Part shown: in pieces, positions 16,140 to 24,517 of the stretch
Numbering within the stretch: the first letter of the stretch is position 1
Layout of the letters: each line of letters starts with the position of its first letter
From: Dokdonia sp. PRO95
GTDB taxonomy: Bacteria; Bacteroidota; Bacteroidia; Flavobacteriales; Flavobacteriaceae
Direction: 5' to 3'
Length of the DNA: 64,000 bases
Assembly: GCF_000355805.1 (NCBI RefSeq)
Contig: NZ_CM001837.1
Location: forward strand, 3,047,966 to 3,111,965
Notes under the pieces: generated by a model
Seen by the model: the letters and a program-made list of their open reading frames with translations, nothing else
What the model was told of the DNA's origin: nothing
The model's database searches: none
Made by a program: the position numbers and the translations under genes

Positions 16140-16471
16140 GCATTCAAAAACTAGACGTCAGCTAATATTAAATTCAAGATTTTAATAAAATTAGCAGATG
16201 GTAGGATCGTTGAGGGAGAAGCAACATCTGTAAATATTAAATAATGCGTTATACTATCTTATTGTAAAATGCAAATAAATGATTACTGATATCGCACTTA
16301 CAAGTGTAAGCCGTTTTAATTGAATAGATTAAAGTTTTTTTATAATATTTAGTTTAAGTAGATTTGATTAATTCATCACAATCATCAATCAAAAATTAAG
16401 ACTTCTCTTTCAATCAAAAAGTTAGTTCCTATAAATGCTAGCTTTACAAGAAAGTGGTCTTCTCTCTAATT
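16140..16471. other. 332-bp intergenic region before the subtilase gene
   Basis: No gene seen. It contains the inverted repeat CTTACA-AG-TGTAAG (16297-16310), otherwise A+T-rich sequence. The first 60 bp resemble the sequence following the gene remnant at 13917, consistent with duplication of this locus. A promoter for the subtilase gene is expected but not recognised. Confidence 0.5.
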
Positions 16472-18100
16472 ATGAAAAAAACATTTTCAAACATGCTACC
16501 CGTTCTGGTTGTAGTATTTGGCTTAGTAACCATCCATGCGCAAACAAATAAAAAGCTAACTAATGCCGAATTTAAACAATGGCACCATGCGGATCTGACT
16601 ACAGACTCTATTCTTGGGATTAGCACAGAAAAAGCTTATTCTTTCTTAAAAAACAAAAAGAATTCCCAAGTAATAATAGGCGTTATAGACTCGGGTATAG
16701 ATTTAAAACACGAAGATCTAAAAAACAAAATTTGGGTGAATCCCAATGAAATAGTAAACAACAATATAGACGATGATAAGAATGGATTTATAGATGATAT
16801 TAATGGCTGGAACTTTGCTGGTGATTTGACCTATCAGAACTTCGAACATGAAAGAATACTAATGAATCAGTCTCTTGCAGAAAATAAATCCATAATATCT
16901 AAAGCTCAAAAGACTTATAAATCTCGATTAAAGAGAGCTAAAAAGAATATCAAAGTCGTACAAAATAGATTAGTCAATCTTGAAAAATCACATGATGCAT
17001 TTTCCTCACATTTAGGAAAACCAGACTACACCTTAAAGGAAGTACTGGCGATAGAAACAACAAATGCAAACCTCAATAAAGAGATTGAGACGGTTAGAAA
17101 ACATATAGAAATTATTGAGAAAATAAGCCAGAAATATGCAAGGCATGAACCTATAAATATTGACATCCCTTATCATATAGTAAATCGTATAAAGTCTAAT
17201 AGAAGAGAATTAGAAATCGATAGTATTCTTATTTCTGGGAATAGCATAACAACAGATTTAAGAGCGACCCTAGGAGATAATCTTACCGACATAAAAGACA
17301 CACAATACGGCAGTAATAGTCTTAACAATAACATAGATAATGAAGAGCATGCTACGCATGTAGCGGGGATAATAGCTGCGACTAGAAATAATGAAAAAGG
17401 TATCAATGGAATAACTGATAACTGCCTTATACTGCCAGTACGATTAAATGGAGCTGATGGTGATGAGCATGATAAGGATGTTGCCCTTTCTATAAGATAC
17501 GCTGTAGACAATGGTGCTAAGATTATAAATGCCAGTATCGGGAAGGAATTCTCACCCTATAAAGAACTCGTTTATGAATCAATATTGTACGCTGCAAAAA
17601 ATGATGTCCTAATTGTCATTGCGGCTGGTAATGACAACATAAATCTTGATAAAAATTTTAAGTATCCTAATGATTCTAAAAATCTAAAAACTGAATTTTC
17701 AAATAATGTTATTGTTGTTGGTGCAACAAATAGTTATTATGGAGAAAATCTAGTAAGTATTTTTTCAAACTATGGGAAGCTTAATGTTGACATTTTTGCT
17801 CCAGGAAATTCTATCTACGCGACAATTCCTAATAATGACTACGATTTTAAAGACGGAACATCTATGGCTGCACCTATGGTAGCAGGTGTTGCAGGATTAA
17901 TACGTTCTTATTATCCAAGTCTAACAGCAACCCAAGTCAAGGAAATCATCCTCAATTCAGGAACAAAAATTAATATGCAAGTAAATGCTCCAGGTAGTTA
18001 TAACAAAAAAGTTGACTTCTCAGATCTTTGCTCTTCAAGTAGCATTTTAAATGCGCACAACGCAGTTATTATGGCTGATCAAATGACTAATAATAAATAA
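16472..18100 (+). CDS. secreted S8 family serine peptidase (subtilase)
   Basis: A subtilisin-type endopeptidase of 543 residues from ATG 16472. The start at 16454 would add six residues before the signal peptide (MKKTFSNMLPVLVVVFGLVTIHAQ). The catalytic triad is visible: Asp73 in GVIDSGID, His296 in HATHVAG, Ser464 in DGTSMAAPMVAG, with the oxyanion Asn in AAGNDN. A charged, coiled-coil-like insertion of about 200 residues separates Asp and His, as in several Bacteroidota subtilases. No C-terminal T9SS sorting domain is visible, so it is probably periplasmic. Confidence 0.9.
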   Translation: MKKTFSNMLPVLVVVFGLVTIHAQTNKKLTNAEFKQWHHADLTTDSILGISTEKAYSFLKNKKNSQVIIGVIDSGIDLKHEDLKNKIWVNPNEIVNNNIDDDKNGFIDDINGWNFAGDLTYQNFEHERILMNQSLAENKSIISKAQKTYKSRLKRAKKNIKVVQNRLVNLEKSHDAFSSHLGKPDYTLKEVLAIETTNANLNKEIETVRKHIEIIEKISQKYARHEPINIDIPYHIVNRIKSNRRELEIDSILISGNSITTDLRATLGDNLTDIKDTQYGSNSLNNNIDNEEHATHVAGIIAATRNNEKGINGITDNCLILPVRLNGADGDEHDKDVALSIRYAVDNGAKIINASIGKEFSPYKELVYESILYAAKNDVLIVIAAGNDNINLDKNFKYPNDSKNLKTEFSNNVIVVGATNSYYGENLVSIFSNYGKLNVDIFAPGNSIYATIPNNDYDFKDGTSMAAPMVAGVAGLIRSYYPSLTATQVKEIILNSGTKINMQVNAPGSYNKKVDFSDLCSSSSILNAHNAVIMADQMTNNK

Positions 18101-18323
18101 ACTAAGAACTATTACTATCAGCTCGCTTCACAAGATTATTGTAGAAATAAAAACTCATCGTCCATACCTCAAAACCACCATCTAATCACTCAACCTATTA
18201 AACCAATAGTTGTTTCACGCTGTATAAAGGGAGATTACGCTCAATGAAGATGAGCAATTAACTAACTACATATCAATGCTCTAAATATAGTTTTGTGTCA
18301 ATATAAATCATAAAACTTTTGAC

Positions 18324-18902
18324 ATGCCTACAGAAACAAAAAAATCAGACAACGTTCTTGAACAATTTTTAAGCGAATTTGAAACCTTAGTATCCGGAAT
18401 CACCGAGCACGCATTAAAAAATGCAGAGGACGAAGATGAAAAAGCGGTGATACAATCATTTGCTCCTTCACTTAATAATCAAATTTTTGAACTCAATCAG
18501 TTTATTAGAGAAGGTTCAAAAAAGTCATCAAAACAACAAGAACATGACGTTATTGAAGTTTTGAAAATTAGCTCAGGAGTATCACTTGCCAAAAATGCAA
18601 AAGGGATGTTCCCTAGCATAGGTTCCCTCGTAGGAAAACTTGGAATTGATAGAATTATCAAAGAAATTAAAAAGATTATCTACGCTATTCTTGATATGAT
18701 AGGTATCAAACTGCCTAAATGGTTGGATAAAATCATAAACCTTATTGATGAAATAATCGCATTTATCTTATCAGGAGGCTCTTCAAAAATGATGACTACC
18801 TTTTCTATTCAAGAGCAGAATTACTTGAACGAATTAACGCAGCTAGCCAAATTAGAGCAAGCGCACCAATTCAAGTTTCAAGAGGATGAAGATGAGGAAT
18901 AA
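18324..18902 (+). CDS. unknown protein with amphipathic helical core
   Basis: A 192-residue protein with acidic ends (NAEDEDEKA, EDEDEE). The central stretch is rich in Ile, Leu and Lys (IDRIIKEIKKIIYAILDMI, then LPKWLDKIINLIDEIIAFIL), with amphipathic spacing rather than clean membrane spans. No signal peptide. I do not recognise a family. A membrane-associated or pore-related role is possible but unproven. Isolated between two gaps of more than 200 bp. Confidence 0.55.
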   Translation: MPTETKKSDNVLEQFLSEFETLVSGITEHALKNAEDEDEKAVIQSFAPSLNNQIFELNQFIREGSKKSSKQQEHDVIEVLKISSGVSLAKNAKGMFPSIGSLVGKLGIDRIIKEIKKIIYAILDMIGIKLPKWLDKIINLIDEIIAFILSGGSSKMMTTFSIQEQNYLNELTQLAKLEQAHQFKFQEDEDEE

Positions 18903-19056
18903 GACATTAGAATAAAAAAGCTGCACTAAGCAGTTAGCGTTCTAGTCCATTACTACAAGCTTTTAATTCAATCTATGCCATTATAAACCTTTGGCTTGCG
19001 CTATAATTTGTGGCTCATGATTGTATTAAAAGCTTGTTTTTTTATAGATATTTCAA

Positions 19057-19112
19057 TGGCTGTTACGCTTTCGCGAAAGCGTATACTTCACTATAAATTC
19101 TTGTATATTTAA
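19057..19112. repeat. extended palindrome repeat, copy C
   Basis: 56 bp closely matching 15392-15447. It includes a perfect CGCTTTCGCGAAAGCG at 19066-19081. It lies 77 bp upstream of the GNAT gene. Confidence 0.7.
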
Positions 19113-19188
19113 TGTAAGATAAATTGCTATTCACTATTAACAGATTAGAATCCATAAAGTTCCACTTCCTAATCTTTGATTATTATTT

Positions 19189-19704
19189 ATGCTAGAAACT
19201 ACCAGACTAAGGTTTGAGCCAATATCTCCAAAACATCTAGAAGATGCTGCTGATATGTTTTGCACCAATAATCGGGTTATGGCATCTACACTAAAAGGCA
19301 GCGTTTTTACTAGAAGCGAATTTGATTCCTTACTTCATACAGATTTTATAAATGAGCAAGAGGCCGTATTTGGCTTCTGGTGCGTCTTATTAAAGGAGAG
19401 CAATCGTTTTATAGGAGTCTCTGGTATCCATAAAATCAATTATCAAGATAAAGAGTATTGTGAATTTGGCTTTATATTAAACGATAGTCACTGGGGTCAA
19501 GGTTTAGCCACAGAGATAGGTCACCACTGGATTTCATATGCAACGGAAACTCTAAAACTAGACCAGATTATAGCCACTGTAAGTCCGCACAACCTAGCAT
19601 CTAGAAGAGTATTAGAAAAACTTGATATGAAGTATATGGATCAAGTAACATCTGTAGATAGAGGCGACCGCATTATCTTAGGTAAGAACCTCTTTAAGCA
19701 CTGA
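19189..19704 (+). CDS. GNAT N-acetyltransferase, RimJ/RimL-like
   Basis: A 171-residue acetyltransferase. The N-terminus ETTRLRFEPISPKHLED is typical of the RimJ/RimL/SpeG-like subgroup. The acetyl-CoA pyrophosphate-binding loop is HWGQGLATE, preceded by the beta-bulge EFGFILND and followed by SRRVLEKLDMKYM. Predicted to transfer acetyl from acetyl-CoA to a protein N-terminus or small amine; substrate not predictable. Confidence 0.85.
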   Translation: MLETTRLRFEPISPKHLEDAADMFCTNNRVMASTLKGSVFTRSEFDSLLHTDFINEQEAVFGFWCVLLKESNRFIGVSGIHKINYQDKEYCEFGFILNDSHWGQGLATEIGHHWISYATETLKLDQIIATVSPHNLASRRVLEKLDMKYMDQVTSVDRGDRIILGKNLFKH

Positions 19705-19816
19705 TTATAAACAATTAAACCAAAAAGTATACGTATTATGAAAATGTGTATACAAGAAGTAAGGATAGCTACAACTAATTTTGCCCTCATAAATCTTAAG
19801 CTAAAAAGTAATAATT

Positions 19817-20776
19817 ATGAGTGCAAATATATTTGGTAAAGAAGGATGGACACCGGAGCGAATAGGTGACTTAACTAATCAAACGTTTTTAATTACTGGC
19901 GCAAATACTGGTGCAGGTTTTGAAGCAGCTAGACTGTTGTTAGAAAAAAATGCAAAAGTCGTTATGCTCAATCGGAACAGTAAAAAATCTGAAGATGCTA
20001 TTACTATTTTAAAAGATGAGTTCGGTGCTCAGGTAGACGTTTCTTTTATCAAAATGGATCTGGCAAATCTTGAATCTGTAAGGAAAGCTGCCTTAACTAT
20101 AAATAATAAGATTTCTAAAATTGACGCGCTTCTATGTAATGCAGCTGTCGCACAGCTTCCTAAACAAACATTTACAGCAGATGGTTTTGAGAGTCATTTA
20201 GGTATCAATCACTATGGACATTTTTTACTATGTGGTTTATTGTTTGATAAAATTGAGAGTTCAAAGGGGCGTATTGTAGTTGTAGCAAGTGAAGGCTATA
20301 AAATGGGGATTAAAACAATTCAGTTTGAAGATATGAATTGGAATAAGAATTATCATCCTAACAAAACGTACTGTCACAGTAAACTAGCTCAAATGATGTT
20401 TGCATATGAGCTTCAAGACAAAATTAAAGCTGCGAAAAAAAATGTAAATGTGTATGTATGCCATCCTGGAGCATCTGCCACAACACTAATTAAAAACAGC
20501 GGTGGCCTTAAAGATAGGATCATTTTTGGCTTAATGTCACTTACTCCACTAGTACAATCTGCACGAAAGGGTGCCTATCCAGAAGTTATGTGTGCTACAG
20601 AGGAGGAAAGACTACTAAATCTTAAAGGATATTATGGTCCTACAGGGAGAATGCAATGGACGGGACCTGTGGGTGAATGTACTCTAGAATCACATGCTCA
20701 AGATAAAGCAGTAATGAAACAATTATGGCAGGTATCAGAGAAAGCCACCAATTTTAAATGGGATCTAAAATCATAA
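19817..20776 (+). CDS. short-chain dehydrogenase/reductase (retinol-dehydrogenase-like)
   Basis: A 319-residue NAD(P)-dependent oxidoreductase. The Rossmann motif is TGANTGAG near the N-terminus, followed by NAA (LLCNAAVA), a catalytic Ser in VVVASEGYK and Tyr-x3-Lys in YCHSKLAQ. The late CHPGAS segment is also typical. The extended N-terminus (WTPERIGDLTNQT) matches the RDH/WWOX-like subgroup. An AraC regulator gene follows 129 bp later on the same strand and may control it. Confidence 0.87.
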   Translation: MSANIFGKEGWTPERIGDLTNQTFLITGANTGAGFEAARLLLEKNAKVVMLNRNSKKSEDAITILKDEFGAQVDVSFIKMDLANLESVRKAALTINNKISKIDALLCNAAVAQLPKQTFTADGFESHLGINHYGHFLLCGLLFDKIESSKGRIVVVASEGYKMGIKTIQFEDMNWNKNYHPNKTYCHSKLAQMMFAYELQDKIKAAKKNVNVYVCHPGASATTLIKNSGGLKDRIIFGLMSLTPLVQSARKGAYPEVMCATEEERLLNLKGYYGPTGRMQWTGPVGECTLESHAQDKAVMKQLWQVSEKATNFKWDLKS

Positions 20777-20905
20777 TAATCAATACATTATTTTAAAGAA
20801 GGTGTTATTTTCTGCGATACCATATCTTTAAAATGATTACTTTAATTACTTAAATTATAGACGGTTTATTGACTTTCGGATGTACCATTAATTTCACGAC
20901 TCATC

Positions 20906-21817
20906 ATGCAACATTTTAAAACACTATCTGCGTATTTAGAATATATAGAACTACCAATGCCAGAGCATCCTATGTTAAGCGTTTTTACTACACATGGAGA
21001 TGGGTTTTTACCTTGCCCAAAAGATAGTTCTCCTCCTATCACAAATGACTGTTATAGCATAAGTCTCAAAAAAATAATGAAAGGCGAGCTCAATTATGGT
21101 CGCACTACCTATGATTTTACAAATGGTGCACTTATATGTATCGCTCCCCGGCAGGTATTACAATGGGATAATAGCGTAGTATATGATCAAAAGGGATTTT
21201 CTATTAATTTTCATCAAGATTTTTTAAACGGTACAGAGCTAGCAAAGCAAATCAAATTGTATGGTTTCTTCTCTTATTCTGTAAATGAAGCTTTACACCT
21301 ATCTCCTAAGGAAGAAAAGCAGATGATATCCATTGTAGATAACATAGCGCTTGAATACAACAATAATCAAGATGCATTTAGTAAAGATATTATCATATCG
21401 CAACTAAGCACGCTCCTTAAATATGCAAACCGCTTTTATGAAAGACAGTTTATAAACCGAAAAAAACTATCTAATGATCTTCTTAAATTATTTAATAATT
21501 ACTTAAATCAATATTTTGAATCTGGCCAGCTACAAGAAAAAGGAATCCCTAGTATAGATGATATTGCGACCCATCTATCTGTATCAAAGCGCTACCTAAG
21601 TGATACGCTTAAAAAGGAAACAGGTAAAACCTCTACAGAGCACATACAACTTTACTTAATAGACGAAGCCAAGAATGTTTTATTAGATCCGTATAAGACC
21701 ATCTCGCAAGTAGCTTATGATCTTGGGTTTGAGTATCCAGCTTACTTCTCTAGATTATTCAAAAAGAAAGAAGGGATGAGTCCGAGTACATATAGACAAA
21801 AACACCAAATGAATTAA
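20906..21817 (+). CDS. AraC-family transcriptional regulator
   Basis: A 303-residue regulator with an N-terminal cupin-like effector domain (about 1-170) and a C-terminal double helix-turn-helix (about 205-303). The latter reads SIDDIATHLSVSKRYLSDTLKKETG and TISQVAYDLGFEYPAYFSRLFKKKEGMSPSTYR, the classical AraC signature. The membrane-protein gene downstream begins 1 bp after its stop, so the two are cotranscribed. The upstream SDR is a plausible target. Confidence 0.9.
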   Translation: MQHFKTLSAYLEYIELPMPEHPMLSVFTTHGDGFLPCPKDSSPPITNDCYSISLKKIMKGELNYGRTTYDFTNGALICIAPRQVLQWDNSVVYDQKGFSINFHQDFLNGTELAKQIKLYGFFSYSVNEALHLSPKEEKQMISIVDNIALEYNNNQDAFSKDIIISQLSTLLKYANRFYERQFINRKKLSNDLLKLFNNYLNQYFESGQLQEKGIPSIDDIATHLSVSKRYLSDTLKKETGKTSTEHIQLYLIDEAKNVLLDPYKTISQVAYDLGFEYPAYFSRLFKKKEGMSPSTYRQKHQMN

Positions 21818-21818
21818 T

Positions 21819-22325
21819 ATGGAAATTTTAAAAATTGCCATTGAGTGGGCAAAAGCTGAAGTCTTTTCTTCAAAATTTTTCATCCTTTTTGCCATACTGT
21901 TTATAGCTGGGAGCGTGGGATTTTGGCACCTAGGAAAAACAGAAATTGCAAAAGCATATATTATCCCAACTGCAGTAGCCGGAGCATTACTCTTGGTTGT
22001 AGGTACTGGTATACTCTATGCTAATAATAAAAGAATTACAAGTTTTGAAACGGACTATAACACCAATACTACAGCATTTATAGCATCCGAAATTAAGCGT
22101 ACAGAAAAGTCTATGAACGAGTACAAATTAATAGTTTTTAAAGTAATTCCTATTATTATAGTTGCTGCAGCTTTACTTATCGTATTCATTGACAAAAACA
22201 ACTGGAGGGCTATTTGCATTACAACTATTGCAATGATGCTTGTAATATTACTTATAGATAGTAACGCAAATGAAAGGTTAAAGGAATATCATAGACAATT
22301 ACAGATTGATGTTACACAGTCATAA
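21819..22325 (+). CDS. membrane protein cotranscribed with the AraC regulator
   Basis: A 168-residue protein with four hydrophobic segments in two pairs (FFILFAILFIAGSVGFW, IPTAVAGALLLVVGTGILYA; IPIIIVAAALLIVFI, ICITTIAMMLVILLI), separated by a charged soluble loop. It starts 1 bp after the AraC stop codon. Similar AraC-plus-membrane-protein pairs occur in Bacteroidota, so a functional link is likely, though the role is unknown. Confidence 0.75.
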   Translation: MEILKIAIEWAKAEVFSSKFFILFAILFIAGSVGFWHLGKTEIAKAYIIPTAVAGALLLVVGTGILYANNKRITSFETDYNTNTTAFIASEIKRTEKSMNEYKLIVFKVIPIIIVAAALLIVFIDKNNWRAICITTIAMMLVILLIDSNANERLKEYHRQLQIDVTQS

Positions 22326-22405
22326 ATTATAATCCAGCAATAATATACACCTCTATTAAGTTACTAGCATACTCGTATTCAAATACCATTATTTTACTAG
22401 TAGTA

Positions 22406-22421
22406 CGCTTTCGCGAAAGCG
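22406..22421. repeat. perfect 16-bp palindrome, intergenic
   Basis: Exact CGCTTTCGCGAAAGCG between the AraC-linked membrane gene and the MFS gene. Confidence 0.8.
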
Positions 22422-22514
22422 CACTAATCCATCAATAACTTCCATTAAAGACTGAAAGACATAATAAACGTATATTTATCGCTTTGTTATTATGTAAATA
22501 TCTTAATACGCTTT

Positions 22515-23834
22515 ATGCCATCATCTTCCCTCAATAAACTCTACAAGTACTTAAATAATGAAGGCGATGAGCGGGTTTGTAAAGGCATTACAGATGAGGC
22601 CTGTAAACATGTTGCTACAAACTACTTTAGTATACTCTTTACGCACACCTTTACAAAACTAGGTGATACACTAAGTAATCCTAAAACAGTGCTCACATGG
22701 CTCATGAATTATGTGGGAGCACCGGTTTTTCTCATAAGTCTCATTGTCCCTATACGTGAGTCTGGTGCCCTTATCCCGCAAGTTGCTATCTCAAACTATG
22801 TAAAAAGAAAACCCATACGTAAGTACATCTGGGTTATAGGTGCTATTATTCAAGGTCTTGCTATTGCTGCAATAGGGATTGTGGCATTACAATTTGAAAA
22901 ACAAACTGCGGGATGGTTAATAATTATATGTTTAATCATTTTTAGCCTTGCGCGTGCTCTAGCTTCTGTGAGTTCTAAGGATGTAAAAGGAAAGACTATC
23001 CCAAAAACGAGGAGGGGAAAACTAGGAGGGTATACTTCCTCTTTTGCTGGTGTTTTAGTTCTTGCTGCAGGCTTGTACATTACCTATAAGTCGAAAACTA
23101 ATGAGGATATACAGTTTTATACAAACCTCATATTCTTTGCAGCTTCCATGTGGGTCATTGCAGCGGTAATTTATGCATTTATCAAAGAATTCCCAACAGA
23201 CATTACAACAGACGAGAGTGAGCAAAACAGTATTTTAGATAATATTAAACTGCTTAAAGACGATAGCCACCTAAGAAACTTTGTCATTGCAAGATCATTA
23301 TTACTCTGCTCTGCCCTATCTGCACCGTTTTACGTTACGCTAGCGCAAAATAACGTTGAGGGAACTAGCTATCTTTTAGGGTTACTCATTATTCCAAATG
23401 GACTTGCCTCTATTGTGAGTTCGCCATCCTGGGGAAAACTGGCAGATAAATCTAGTAAAAATACGATGGCATATGCAGTTACGATAGCTTCGCTTTGCGG
23501 TATTATACTAGTCATTCTTATAAGTTTTTCAGCTAGTTTAAAAACACAATTATGGTTATACCCCACTGCTTTCTTTATCCTTGGTATTGCACACAGTGGC
23601 GTACGTCAAGGCAGGAAAACGTATGTTATAGATATGGCAAAGGGTAATGAAAGAACAAATTATGTCTCTGTAAGTAACACCATCATTGGGATTATTTTAC
23701 TTTTTACAGGAGGATTGAGCGCTGCGCTATCATTGATATCTGTAGAGATAGTCATTGTTGTACTATCTATTTTAGGCTTTTGGGGTGCCATAAAAAGCTA
23801 CCGCTTACCTAATGTCGAAAAAGAGAACGGGTAA
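22515..23834 (+). CDS. MFS transporter
   Basis: A 439-residue integral membrane protein with about 11-12 hydrophobic segments. The layout suggests a major-facilitator carrier: first half with APVFLISLIVPIRESGALIPQ and a cytoplasmic VKRKPIRKYIW loop, then a central charged loop (DESEQNSILDNIKLLKDDSHLR) and a second half ending FWGAIKSYRL. A hydrophilic leader of about 40 residues precedes the first span. Substrate not predictable. Confidence 0.82.
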   Translation: MPSSSLNKLYKYLNNEGDERVCKGITDEACKHVATNYFSILFTHTFTKLGDTLSNPKTVLTWLMNYVGAPVFLISLIVPIRESGALIPQVAISNYVKRKPIRKYIWVIGAIIQGLAIAAIGIVALQFEKQTAGWLIIICLIIFSLARALASVSSKDVKGKTIPKTRRGKLGGYTSSFAGVLVLAAGLYITYKSKTNEDIQFYTNLIFFAASMWVIAAVIYAFIKEFPTDITTDESEQNSILDNIKLLKDDSHLRNFVIARSLLLCSALSAPFYVTLAQNNVEGTSYLLGLLIIPNGLASIVSSPSWGKLADKSSKNTMAYAVTIASLCGIILVILISFSASLKTQLWLYPTAFFILGIAHSGVRQGRKTYVIDMAKGNERTNYVSVSNTIIGIILLFTGGLSAALSLISVEIVIVVLSILGFWGAIKSYRLPNVEKENG

Positions 23835-23897
23835 TTATGAGCCAACTTATTACTGAGTTCTCATGTAAAATCTAATTGCATGGGTTGATGCAAATCT

Positions 23898-23913
23898 AAT
23901 GTTCGCGAAAGCG
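23898..23913. repeat. half copy of the 16-bp palindrome, intergenic
   Basis: 12 of 16 positions match; the right arm TTCGCGAAAGCG is complete and the left arm is lost. Confidence 0.4.
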
Positions 23914-23998
23914 AATAATCACATCACATTTGGTTGCATACTAAAAAGCAAGTAAGTTTGTTATTCATCCAGAACATAGCAATTATAACCTACTTAAT

Positions 23999-24517
23999 AT
24001 GACACAAGACCTTACTAATCTCGCTTTTAACCTTCTACCTGCAGTGATTGTTGCGTTGCTGGCATATTACTTTTTTAGCCAGTACATAAAGGAGCAAGAT
24101 GGACAACGCAGATTTCAACTTCATAAAGCCAATCAGGCAAATGCGTTACCGCAAAAATTGCAAGCTTATGAGCGCATAACGCTATTTCTTGAGCGCATCT
24201 CCCCGGGCAATCTCGTATCGCGTGTAAAGCCTTACAGTGATGATGCAAATGATTATGAAGCGCTTTTATTACGCACTATTACAGAAGAATTTGAGCATAA
24301 CTTATCACAGCAAATTTATATTACTCAAGAGTGCTGGAACGTGGTGCGCACTGCCAAAAGTGCAACTGCAGCCCTCATACGTAAAACGAATATGAGTGAT
24401 AAAGTTGATACCAGTGATAAATTGCGTGAGACCATCTTACGTGATCTTATGGACACCCCAGCTCCTAGCGACACGGCTTTACAATTTATCAAGCAAAAAG
24501 TAAGCGAGATTATCTAA
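23999..24517 (+). CDS. conserved flavobacterial membrane-anchored protein
   Basis: A 172-residue protein. One N-terminal span (FNLLPAVIVALLAYYFFSQYI) is followed by a helical cytoplasmic domain rich in Gln, Arg and Glu (LPQKLQAYERITLFLERISPGNLVSR, EFEHNLSQQIYITQECWNVV). Conserved in flavobacteria as an uncharacterised protein. Its stop directly abuts the stop of the convergent M1 peptidase gene. Confidence 0.75.
   Translation: MTQDLTNLAFNLLPAVIVALLAYYFFSQYIKEQDGQRRFQLHKANQANALPQKLQAYERITLFLERISPGNLVSRVKPYSDDANDYEALLLRTITEEFEHNLSQQIYITQECWNVVRTAKSATAALIRKTNMSDKVDTSDKLRETILRDLMDTPAPSDTALQFIKQKVSEII

Noticed and set aside
16297-16310. CTTACA-AG-TGTAAG as second Crp-type operator
   Set aside because: Half-sites are outward in the wrong order and the spacer is only 2 bp; likely chance.
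19738-19839. 33-codon frame before the SDR gene
   Set aside because: Too short, overlaps the SDR start, no recognisable features.
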